Positions 38,058 to 46,047 of a stretch of 64,000 nucleotides of DNA are shown here, piece after piece (position 1 is the first letter of the stretch; every line of letters starts with the position of its first letter). Under the pieces are notes generated by a model. That model searched no databases and was not told the DNA's origin. It worked only from the letters and a program-made list of their open reading frames with translations. The stretch covers positions 1-64,000 of the forward strand of contig CALUHC010000024.1 in NCBI GenBank assembly GCA_944320355.1, given 5' to 3'. Origin of the DNA: an uncultured Prevotella sp. Its GTDB lineage: Bacteria > Bacteroidota > Bacteroidia > Bacteroidales > Bacteroidaceae. Position numbers and translations under genes: made by a program.

Positions 38058-39437
38058 TCACTTCACGATTACCTTCTTGCCGTTGATGATGTTCAGACCC
38101 TTCTGCGGCTTCTGCAGACGCTGGCCTGCTATGTTATATATCACATCCTCGGCGTTCTCCTTGTCGGCCTCCACGCCGCTGATGCCGGTGGCGAACGAAA
38201 CCTCTATGGGCTGTATCTCGGCGTTGCCGTTGTAGATGTTGTTGAACACTCCGATAACGTCGTACTTCTTGCCGTCGCCTGCATAGCTTGATAGGTCGAT
38301 GCCGCGGTAGAGCTGCACGCGCTGGTCGCCTGAGTTGGCATAGAAGTTTGTGTAGTTGCCAGACTGCTCGCTGGTTATCGTCACGCCATTGAGAATGACG
38401 TAATCGCAGATGTGGTTGAGAGCCAGAATGTCCTCTATGGTCACCGATGTGGGCACGGCAGCCTCTTCACTCTCGGTGATGGTCAGGCTGTCGGCCGTGG
38501 TAAAACTGTTCTCCTTCACCTCGTGGATGCCGTAATAGTTGTCGTAGTCAACCCTTACGCTGCCGCTTACTATGGCGTTCACGGGCATCTCTATCGACGT
38601 GTTGAAGAACATCAGGGCCTTGTCGCCCTCGCGCAGATATACGTTGCTGCCGTCCACGTATGTCACCTTGGCGTTGGTGAGCGTCAGGTTTACATAAGCC
38701 TCGTCCTCGGTTTTCTCATTGAGGCTGGCTATAGTCTCATTGGCAAAGGTAACGAGGGTGAACTCCTTGGTGGCCACGGTGCTGGTCTTGTCGTCGCGCC
38801 CGGCTATGGCCTTCACCGTAGTCGTGGCGTCGATGTCGAAGCTTACGGGCGATGTGCCGCTGGCGGATGCCGTCGTGGGGTCGCTGCCATCGGTGGTGTA
38901 GTAGATGGTAGTGCCCTCCTCGCCTGTTATCGTGACGGTGGTAGTGCCCTCAAACACATCGTTGCCGGTGATGACGGGAGCGGCCATGGCCGTGGGGTCT
39001 GAGTTGTATGTGACCACGACCTGTGTCATCCTGACCTGTCCTTCCTGTGCGGTGAACTCGATGGTTGAGGCATTGCCCGTCCATGTTCCTATCTTGCCTT
39101 CGTAAGAATAGTTGCCATCGGCAACCACAAAATTGCCTGGGCCATAGTTGGAAGTGTTGTTGGCGGTGCTGGTCAACTCCACGTTTGTGATGTTGCCTAC
39201 CGTGCTTGTGACAGTGAACGTGGCACCCTTGTAGCAGCGGTAGTTCTGTCCGTTGCCCATGATGCCGTTGCTGATGGCAAGTGTTATGCCGTCTTTGGTG
39301 ATGCTTGTCTCGCCTGCGGTTGAGCCCTCGGCACTAAGGTCGGTGGCTGCGTCGAATGTCACCGTAGTCTGCGCCGATGCGAATCCGCACACCAGCATCA
39401 GCAGGCTCAGCAATGAATAGCGTAAAGTTTTTCTCAT
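38058..39437 (-). CDS. Secreted protein with chitobiase-like domain and C-terminal sorting-type tail
   Basis: 459-residue exported protein. Signal peptide at 1-22 (YSLLSLLMLVCGFASAQ). An N-terminal beta-rich region (25-150), then a chitobiase/beta-hexosaminidase C-terminal-like module with the GTTIYYTTDGSDPTTASAS signature near 177-195, then OB-like beta structure (230-410), and a tail reading IYNIAGQRLQKPQKGLNIIN and ending GKKVIVK, which recurs in Prevotella-type surface proteins. Its promoter region contains the TACCTTTGCATAAG repeat module. Ligand unknown; glycan binding is plausible. Codon use and GC are lower than in neighbours. Confidence 0.82.
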   Translation of the reverse strand: MRKTLRYSLLSLLMLVCGFASAQTTVTFDAATDLSAEGSTAGETSITKDGITLAISNGIMGNGQNYRCYKGATFTVTSTVGNITNVELTSTANNTSNYGPGNFVVADGNYSYEGKIGTWTGNASTIEFTAQEGQVRMTQVVVTYNSDPTAMAAPVITGNDVFEGTTTVTITGEEGTTIYYTTDGSDPTTASASGTSPVSFDIDATTTVKAIAGRDDKTSTVATKEFTLVTFANETIASLNEKTEDEAYVNLTLTNAKVTYVDGSNVYLREGDKALMFFNTSIEMPVNAIVSGSVRVDYDNYYGIHEVKENSFTTADSLTITESEEAAVPTSVTIEDILALNHICDYVILNGVTITSEQSGNYTNFYANSGDQRVQLYRGIDLSSYAGDGKKYDVIGVFNNIYNGNAEIQPIEVSFATGISGVEADKENAEDVIYNIAGQRLQKPQKGLNIINGKKVIVK

Positions 39438-39559
39438 AATGTTACTCCTTTTAAATGATTAATGAATGTTGATTACATATACTCTCATAACGCCGGGTGC
39501 CGGCTTCAAGCCGTAGCACAGCGGCATAGCTGCCGCCCATAGCGCGATTTTTAGTCATC

Positions 39560-39690
39560 CGGGGCGTGAAGCGAACGGTGTTCTCAATTTCCCGAGTGCA
39601 ACTTTACTTATGCAAAGTAAACGCAAACGAGCGGAAAGCGAACTTGTTCGCAATTTCCCGAGTGCAGCTTTACTTATGCAAAGGTACTGA
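39560..39690 (-). repeat. Leader repeat module, two copies before the secreted protein gene
   Basis: On the minus strand: TTTGCATAAGTAAAGCTGCA...CGGGAAATTG, a GCGAACAAGTTCGC hairpin, then TTTGCATAAGTAAAGTTGCA again. It forms the leader of the gene ending at 38058. Confidence 0.75.
39679..39686 (-). promoter_or_regulatory. Candidate -7 element for the secreted chitobiase-like protein gene
   Basis: Minus-strand TACCTTTG followed by CATAAG. It starts the repeat module at 39560-39690, giving a leader of about 240 bases. Confidence 0.5.
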
Positions 39691-39753
39691 AAATAACGAT
39701 ATCCACTGATGCTTTCATGGTTAATTTTTGGTTACAAATCTCATATTTTATCT

Positions 39754-40035
39754 TTAAATGAATGTCCGCAAGTTGCCAAACTCGTTTGAAAGGCGTCACA
39801 CTTGCCCCCTCCTTCTGCAAAGACAATGCCTGCGAGAGGCAAGAGAGCTTGCTCTCGTTTGTCCGAGTGCAGCTTGGCTTAGGCAAAGAAGGGGTAGGGG
39901 TGGCTTGTCTAATAAGCTGATATGCAATGCGTTTGGGCATTTATTGTGACATTATTCCACAAACCACCCCCGCCACTCCTTTGCAAAAGGAGGGGAGATG
40001 CGCGCGTCGGGTCGGCAAAATGCGGACATTCATAT
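39754..40035. repeat. Long inverted-repeat element, family A copy 2, with nested insertion
   Basis: Outer arms near 39754-39779 and 40011-40035, inner GGGGTGG/CCACCCC arms and a centre that is the reverse complement of copy 1. The left inner arm is split at about 39820-39890 by a copy of the leader repeat, flanked by GCAAAG on both sides. Confidence 0.7.
39824..39891 (-). repeat. Leader repeat module inserted in family A copy 2
   Basis: Minus-strand TTTGCCTAAGCCAAGCTGCA, then CTCGGACAAACG and a GAGAGCAAGCTCTC hairpin. Flanked by GCAAAG. Confidence 0.6.
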
Positions 40036-40181
40036 ATCCTCATTAAGCGAGCCGCCACGGCCATTGCGCACGGTCGCAAAGAAAGGGTGGGGCGGTCGGC
40101 ATATCGTGCCGCCCGTCGTGTCGGCAAGCAACAGCTTGTTCCATCCGCCCGTCCGCCGCGACCGCAGGCCACGACTTGCCG

Positions 40182-40397
40182 TTAACATTTTTATGTTAAA
40201 GGGCGCAATGGCTACGGTCTTGTCCAATCATCTGACAGTCAGCGCGTTATGAAACGTGCCGTTTTGGCTTCCGAAACGCGCCGTTTTGCAAGCCGAAACG
40301 ACCCGTTTCAGCCGATGATACAGGCCGTTTCGCGCCGCTAAACGGCACATACGCCAAACCAAGGCCGCGCAGCCTGTCCTTAATTGCATATTTGCAA
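40182..40397 (+). repeat. Phased-array element, full copy 8
   Basis: TTAACATTTTTATGTTAA (40182-40199), units at 40252, 40274, 40296, 40318 and 40340, right palindrome TTGCATATTTGCAA (40384-40397). Confidence 0.87.
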
Positions 40398-41288
40398 GCA
40401 CGTCCGGTATGCAGAACCAGCATGACAGGACGGCCCACCTGCCGGATTCGCGCAGCCCATCACGGATTGCTGCCGCAACTGCGGCAGGCTCTAACGACAC
40501 CGCAACGCGCGCGCAACACACTGCCTGAGCACGGCCGGCTGACCGGCCGGAACTGCCGCGCGCAGGTGCATTTTGTACTTATTTCACCCCTGCACGCGCA
40601 ATTAAACACGATAATGCACCCATGCAGAACGATTGTCCACCACCTTTACGGCGCATTTGGCTATCTTTGCAACACGTTCGGCAACCACGCCGGCGCGGCA
40701 AGACCGCCATGAGGCCTGTGCCGGGCCACGCCGGACAAAGGCAAGAGAAAACAAATTACTTGACTAAATATATTACTTAACTTGTTTTCGTCTTTAGCAA
40801 ACAAGACGCCAATGATAGTCCTTACTCCGGCTGCAGTGATGCCCCCGGCGTAAAAAATTAAGGAGCTGTTTTGATTTTATAAACTGCCGAATTGAGATGG
40901 GTTTTCGAGGTATATTTGCCAGGTTGCTGAGGAGCATAGCGGGCTATGTGACGAAGCAAACGGGCGAATATAACCGAAAAGACACTCAAGACGGCAAGTA
41001 TAAAAGACAAGTTTTATAAAATCGAAACAGCTTCTAATAGGGAAGATGCCGGTCGCCGACCTCCGGCACGCATCGGGCGGAGTCCGCACACGGAGAAACA
41101 CGCTCGGCGAGAAAGCAGGGGTGCCGGCAGGAAATGGCGACAACAATGGCACAGAACGGACTATAGACAATTTCAATTAGTTTTTAAATCAATTGACGAA
41201 TATGTCAGGATGCCTGATGTGACATCACGTATTTCCACAGAATTTGGGGGCGCGAGTTATGCTTGCGCCCCATTTCTTCCCCAAAAAC
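40398..41288. other. Gene-free stretch before GH95
   Basis: Holds a plus-strand TATCTTTG at 40662-40669 without a following ORF, family C copy 2, and a GGGGCGC/GCGCCCC stem (41247-41271). No coding region found. A non-coding RNA is possible. Confidence 0.5.
40859..41036 (+). repeat. Family C hairpin element, copy 2
   Basis: Same order of words as copy 1 in plus orientation: GAGCTGTTTTG, AACTGCCGAATTGAG, GCATAGCGGGCTATGTGAC, CACTCAAGACGGCA, ending GAAACAGCTTC. Confidence 0.75.
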
Positions 41289-41320
41289 TTGCGCCACCGG
41301 CAAAAAAAAGGCTACCTTTG
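41289..41320 (+). promoter_or_regulatory. Promoter of the GH95 gene
   Basis: TTGC (41289-41292), 20 bases, TACCTTTG (41313-41320); start codon 82 bp downstream. Confidence 0.6.
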
Positions 41321-41401
41321 CAATATATAGCCGGGCCGCAACGCCAACGCGCAGGCACGGCCGGAAACACGACATACTGACTAAAACCAGGACTGACAGA
41401 C

Positions 41402-43915
41402 ATGATTGGACTCACAAAGACGGCAAGGGCGGCGGCGCTCGTCGCGCTGGCAGTCGCAGCAATGACGGCACAGGCAAGCAGCAAAGCGCTGGCACTGTGG
41501 TACTCGAAGCCTGCCGCAACGTGGAACGAGGCGCTGCCGATAGGCAACGGCCGGGTGGCCGCCATGGTCTACGGCAACCCTGTTTGCGAGGAGATACAGA
41601 TGAACGAGGAGACCATATCGAACGGTTCGCCCTACAGCAACTACAACCCCGACACGCCGAAATATCTCGACAACCTGCGCCAACTGATATTCAGCGGCCG
41701 CAGCGACTCGGCGCAAGTGCTCGCCGAAACGCAGCTTATGGGGCCGAGGGTGTACGGCAAGGGCGGCGCATACCAGACCGCCGGCAGCCTGCGCGTGCGC
41801 TTCGCCGGCCACGAGGGCTATGCCGACTACCGCCGCGAGCTGCTCATAGACAGCGCGCTGTCGGTGACCACGTACAGCGCGGGAGGCGTAAGCTACAGGC
41901 AAGAGGCCTTCACCTCGTTCACAGACGGGCTGCTGATAATACGATATACGGCCTCGGAGCGTGGCCGCATCAGCTTCTCTGCATCGCTGACATACCCTGA
42001 GGGCAACCCCACGCGGCGCACTGCCGAGGGCCAAACGCTGCGCATGGAAGGCACAACGCAGGCCGCCGGACGCATAGTGCCGGGCAAGGTGAGGTTCATG
42101 GTCGACGCAATGGTGCGCAACGAAGGCGGGACGGTGACCGCATCGGGCGACAGCCTCACCGTGAGCAGGGCCGACGCGGTGACCATCTACGTGGCCATGG
42201 CCACCAATTTCGTCAACTACAAAGACATATCAGCCGACCCGCGCAGCCGCATCGACGAGTATATGAAGGCCGCCGACCGACCGTATGGCGAGGCAAAGGC
42301 GGCGCACATAGCTTATTACAGGGAGCAGTTCGACCGCATGAGCCTCGACCTCGGCCCCGACAAATATCCCGCCAAGCCCACCGACGAGCGCATACGCGAC
42401 TTCAAGGCCTCGGCCGATAACTACCTCGTGGCGCTCTACTTCCAGTTCGGCCGCTACCTGCTCATCAGCTCGTCGCAGCCCGGATGCCAGCCCGCCAACC
42501 TGCAGGGCAAGTGGAACGCCAAGCTGAATCCCGCGTGGAGATGCCGATACACCGTCAACATAAACACCGAGATGAACTACTGGCCGGCCGAGCCGTGCAA
42601 CCTGAGCGAGCTGCACGAGCCGCTCGTGGGCATGATAGCCGACCTCAGCGAGGCGGGAGCCGCCACGGCGAGGCTGCAATACGGCTGCCGCGGATGGGTG
42701 ACACACCACAACACTGACCTGTGGCGCATGACCGGACCCGTGGACGTTCCCTACAGCGGAGCGTGGCCGATGTCGGGCGCGTGGCTCTGCCAGCACCTCT
42801 GGTTGCGCTATCTTTACAGCGGCGACCGCAACTACCTGCGCTCCGTCTATCCCTACATGAAGGGTGCGGCAGAGTTCTTTGTCGACTTCATGGTCACCGA
42901 CCCGCGCAACGGCCACCTCGTGGTCTGCCCCTCGGTGTCGCCGGAGAACGCGCCGAAGCGCAAGCCCAAGGCCAACCTCTACGCCGGCATCACGATGGAC
43001 AACCAGCTTGTGGCCGACCTGTTCACCAACACATCGGCCGCCGCCCGCATACTCGGCACCGACCCGCTCTTTGCCGACACGCTGCTTGCCATGCGCTCGC
43101 GGCTCATCCCTCTGCGCATAGGCAGGCACGGACAGCTGCAGGAGTGGGCCGAGGATTGGGACAGTCCTACGGACCATCACCGCCACGTGTCACACCTGTG
43201 GGCACTGTATCCCGGCACGGAAATATCGCCGCTGCGCACGCCCGAGGCCTTCGATGCCGTCAAGGTGTCGCTCACACAGCGCGGCGACCGCTCCACCGGC
43301 TGGTCCATGGGGTGGAAAGTGTGCCTCTGGGCGCGCCTGCTCGACGGCGACCATGCCTACAAGCTCATCAGCGACCAGCTCACACTTGTGCCCGATACGG
43401 TAGAGAAAGGGCAGGGCGGAGGCACATATCCCAATATGTTTGACGCCCACCCGCCGTTCCAGATAGACGGAAACTTCGGCTGCACGGCCGGAATCGCCGA
43501 GATGCTCGTGCAGAGCCACGACGGCGCGGTGCACCTCTTGCCCGCCCTTCCGGCCGCCTGGCCGTCGGGCCGGGTGCGCGGCCTGCGCACGGTGGGCGGC
43601 TTTGTGATAGAGGAACTGCGCTGGCAGGACGGCCGCATAGCCGAGGCCCGCATACGGAGCACCATCGGCGGCAACCTGCGGGTGCGCTCAGCGTCGCCCC
43701 TGTCGCGGCCGGGCCACGCGCTGCGAGCCGTCCCCGAGGGGCAGGCGAACGCCAATCCGCTCTTCGCCACGTGGTCAATGCCCGTGGAGCGCGTTGCGGG
43801 CGACGGCACCTACACACCCGCCGACGGTGGCAGCAAGCCCGCCGCCATGGCCACGACCACGCTCTATGACGTGGAGACGCAGCCCGGCGAAATCATTGTT
43901 TTGGCCTCTGAATAG
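41402..43915 (+). CDS. Glycoside hydrolase family 95 alpha-L-fucosidase-like enzyme
   Basis: 837-residue exported inverting glycosidase. Signal peptide at 1-25, then the GH95 N-terminal beta domain starting [29 protein letters not shown] (key part [11 protein letters not shown], near 37-47), the barrel with [23 protein letters not shown] region (near 370-395; family substrate-binding Asn/Asp pairs), [20 protein letters not shown] (near 581-600, catalytic-site region) and [17 protein letters not shown] (near 685-701). GH95 enzymes cleave alpha-1,2-fucose, with some acting on galactose, for example in host or plant glycans. No SusC/D pair is nearby. Promoter: TACCTTTG at 41313-41320. Confidence 0.93.
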   Translation: MIGLTKTARAAALVALAVAAMTAQASSKALALWYSKPAATWNEALPIGNGRVAAMVYGNPVCEEIQMNEETISNGSPYSNYNPDTPKYLDNLRQLIFSGRSDSAQVLAETQLMGPRVYGKGGAYQTAGSLRVRFAGHEGYADYRRELLIDSALSVTTYSAGGVSYRQEAFTSFTDGLLIIRYTASERGRISFSASLTYPEGNPTRRTAEGQTLRMEGTTQAAGRIVPGKVRFMVDAMVRNEGGTVTASGDSLTVSRADAVTIYVAMATNFVNYKDISADPRSRIDEYMKAADRPYGEAKAAHIAYYREQFDRMSLDLGPDKYPAKPTDERIRDFKASADNYLVALYFQFGRYLLISSSQPGCQPANLQGKWNAKLNPAWRCRYTVNINTEMNYWPAEPCNLSELHEPLVGMIADLSEAGAATARLQYGCRGWVTHHNTDLWRMTGPVDVPYSGAWPMSGAWLCQHLWLRYLYSGDRNYLRSVYPYMKGAAEFFVDFMVTDPRNGHLVVCPSVSPENAPKRKPKANLYAGITMDNQLVADLFTNTSAAARILGTDPLFADTLLAMRSRLIPLRIGRHGQLQEWAEDWDSPTDHHRHVSHLWALYPGTEISPLRTPEAFDAVKVSLTQRGDRSTGWSMGWKVCLWARLLDGDHAYKLISDQLTLVPDTVEKGQGGGTYPNMFDAHPPFQIDGNFGCTAGIAEMLVQSHDGAVHLLPALPAAWPSGRVRGLRTVGGFVIEELRWQDGRIAEARIRSTIGGNLRVRSASPLSRPGHALRAVPEGQANANPLFATWSMPVERVAGDGTYTPADGGSKPAAMATTTLYDVETQPGEIIVLASE

Positions 43916-43947
43916 GCATAATAATAAGGTTTTTTTATTACAACGAT

Positions 43948-43980
43948 GGGAGAGGTGTGATGTGATATCACGCCTCTCCC
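43948..43980. terminator. Bidirectional terminator between GH95 and PL9-type genes
   Basis: GGGAGAGGTGTGAT / ATATCACGCCTCTCCC stem followed by TTTT on the plus strand and preceded by an A-rich stretch, between convergent genes. Confidence 0.8.
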
Positions 43981-44010
43981 TTTTCACGTTCGCCCGGTTT
44001 ACGGTTTCGC

Positions 44011-45459
44011 TCAGCGGTTTTTCACCACCACCTTGCGGCCACCTACTATATATATGCCGCGCGATGGCGAGTCCACGCGCACGCCTTGCAGGGTGTAGAT
44101 GTGGCTGTCGGCGGCGGGGTGGGGGGCTGACGGCATGCCGGTGATGCCCGAGGGCGCGTCGCCGGGGGCGAACTCCCAGCCCATGCGGGCGGCGCGGAGC
44201 GGGCTGTCGGGGGCGAGGCGCATGAAGCTGACCTCGGGCAGCGAGCCGTCGGCACGGCGCGGAGCCATCAGCTCGCGGTAGTCGGTGGACAGGAAGTCGG
44301 CCTCGGTCACGGTCATGGCCACGGGCAGGAACGAGTTGTTCTCTATCGTGCAGCGGTCGCGGTCTATCTGTGTCCAGTCGCCGCGGTTGCCGCGGTACGA
44401 CACGTTGGAGCGCAGGGTGTGGCCGTATCCGTCAACATCCTCGGCCACGTTCCACGCCTCCTGGTTCACCATGCAGTAGTTGTACTTGTTCTTCCACGCC
44501 GAGTTGTTCAGCCAGTCGTTGCCGCCGAGGTGGTGGTTGGCGTAGAAGCCGTTGGCCTTGTTGGAGTATGCTATGCAGTTGCTGACGGTGTGGCGTGGCG
44601 CGTCGAAGGGCTCGTCCTGCACCTGCTTGCCGTATCCTCCGGCCTTGAAGCCGTTGCCGTCGCCGGGCGTTGTGGTGCTCTCGTCGCGGTATCCGCTGAA
44701 CATGGCCCAGCAGTTGTCGAAGGTCACGGGCGCGAAACAGTTGATGAGGTCGAAGCCGTCGTCGCTGTTGCACCACGCGCGGCAGCCGCGGAACACGTTG
44801 CCCGTGTCCTGGCGGCGCACGTGGCAGCCGAATCCGTCGACGTTGCCGCCACGCCCTCCCTCGCTCACGGAGTCGTAGTTGCGGTACGCGTCGCAGTTGA
44901 GCACAAGGTTGTCGGCCCCCTTCGTGATGTAAACGCCTATGGCCATGCCGTCGTGTATGGCCACGTTCTCTATGATGTTATGGCTGTTGCCGCGGCGTAT
45001 GGATATGGCCTCGGACTGCGTGTGGCCGGTGATGGTGACCTGCGTGCCCACGATGTCGAAGTTCTTCAGGTGCAGCCAGTTGGCGTGGATGTAGAACACC
45101 GACACGCGCTTGCCCTCGGGCCGCACGTCGGTGAGGTCGAACACGGGCCGCTCGCCGGGCATACCGGCATACACTATCCGCGCGCCCTCGCGCCCGCTCT
45201 TGGTGAGATTGAACACCGTGGCGTATATGTTCTCCTCCACGCCCATGACCTGTTGCTCTGTGATGCGGTAGGTTCCGCCACGGAAGTAGACCGTGTCGCC
45301 AGCCGCCACGCGCTCTTGCGCCGCGGCCAGCGTGGCCAGCGGACTGTCTATCGTACCCGTGTTCGCGTCGTCGCCGTCGGTGGCCACGTAGATGTTCTTG
45401 GCCCCGCCCACAGTGGCGAGAGCCAGCATTGCTGCAGTAAATAGTTTCTTCATTGCCAT
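44011..45459 (-). CDS. Right-handed beta-helix protein, PL9-type polysaccharide lyase
   Basis: 482-residue exported parallel beta-helix protein similar to family 9 pectate/rhamnogalacturonan lyases. Signal peptide (MKKLFTAAMLALATVGGA), a YVATDGDDANTGTIDSPLAT opening, then the PL9-like GGNVDGFGCHVRRQDTGNVFRGCRAW and NSDDGFDLIN segments (key part near 208-240) where acidic residues would bind Ca. It ends with the sorting-type tail IYTLQGVRVDSPSRGIYIV...KVVVK. ATG at 45453 is an alternative start. Convergent with the GH95 gene, sharing the terminator at 43948-43980. Likely depolymerises acidic plant glycan; substrate inferred. Confidence 0.85.
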   Translation of the reverse strand: MAMKKLFTAAMLALATVGGAKNIYVATDGDDANTGTIDSPLATLAAAQERVAAGDTVYFRGGTYRITEQQVMGVEENIYATVFNLTKSGREGARIVYAGMPGERPVFDLTDVRPEGKRVSVFYIHANWLHLKNFDIVGTQVTITGHTQSEAISIRRGNSHNIIENVAIHDGMAIGVYITKGADNLVLNCDAYRNYDSVSEGGRGGNVDGFGCHVRRQDTGNVFRGCRAWCNSDDGFDLINCFAPVTFDNCWAMFSGYRDESTTTPGDGNGFKAGGYGKQVQDEPFDAPRHTVSNCIAYSNKANGFYANHHLGGNDWLNNSAWKNKYNYCMVNQEAWNVAEDVDGYGHTLRSNVSYRGNRGDWTQIDRDRCTIENNSFLPVAMTVTEADFLSTDYRELMAPRRADGSLPEVSFMRLAPDSPLRAARMGWEFAPGDAPSGITGMPSAPHPAADSHIYTLQGVRVDSPSRGIYIVGGRKVVVKNR

Positions 45460-45551
45460 GAATTGCTTAATTTGTCAACACCGCGCCGCCCATACACACG
45501 CCACGCATGGCCGAAGCCAAGCGGGCAAGGGCGGCAAATACCATACAAAGA

Positions 45552-45619
45552 CTATGCAAACGAGCGGAAAGCGAACTTGTTCGCAGTTTCCCGAGCGCAG
45601 CCTGCCTTATGCAAAGATA
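45552..45619 (-). repeat. Leader repeat module before the PL9-type gene
   Basis: Minus-strand TTTGCATAAGGCAGGCTGCG, CTCGGGAAACTG and the same GCGAACAAGTTCGC hairpin as at 39630. Confidence 0.75.
45612..45619 (-). promoter_or_regulatory. Candidate -7 element for the PL9-type lyase gene
   Basis: Minus-strand TATCTTTG followed by CATAAGGC, the same module as before the AAA-ATPase gene. Leader about 150 bases. Confidence 0.55.
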
Positions 45620-45746
45620 ATGATAATTATCCACTCCGGAGCCAAAGCCTGCGTTAAAAAACAAGCCGTATGCCAACCGTGTTTTCTGGCATTCGCGAGA
45701 CAATGCGAACGGCCTCCGCAACTGGCTGACAATCAGAGGAGTTGCA

Positions 45747-45847
45747 AAACGTGCCGTTTTGCGCTCCAAAACGCGCCGTTTCGCCTTGCGATATGTGCCG
45801 TTTGGCAGTGCGAAACGGCACATATCGCAAGGCGAAACGGCCGGCTT
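45747..45847 (+). repeat. Phased array copy 9
   Basis: Units at 45747, 45769, 45791, 45813 and 45835. Units 3 and 4 with flanks form a perfect 25-bp stem (45779-45803 / 45813-45837) with a 9-base loop; both arms carry the ATATG/CATAT variant. Upstream of the MG2-like gene. Confidence 0.86.
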
Positions 45848-46016
45848 TGATTTTTGACACGATTCAGGACGTTCCGGCAACGGGGTGGGGCGGAACTGCC
45901 GGCACCACGAGGACGCATGACGGACACGACCACCCACTACAGGAAAAACCGCGAGCCGACACACCGCACACGGCAATAAATATCGCCGGTTGCTTGTCCG
46001 TTTCGACATATTTTAC

Positions 46017-46024
46017 TAATTTTG
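46017..46024 (+). promoter_or_regulatory. Candidate -7 element for the MG2-like envelope protein gene
   Basis: TAATTTTG with TTGC near 45990, 24 bp before the start codon. Confidence 0.55.
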
Positions 46025-46047
46025 CGACACCAACTAAACTAAAAACG

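Noticed and set aside
45742..46047. N-terminal extension of the MG2-like protein
   Set aside because: Also array sequence; the signal peptide begins at 46048 after a good promoter.
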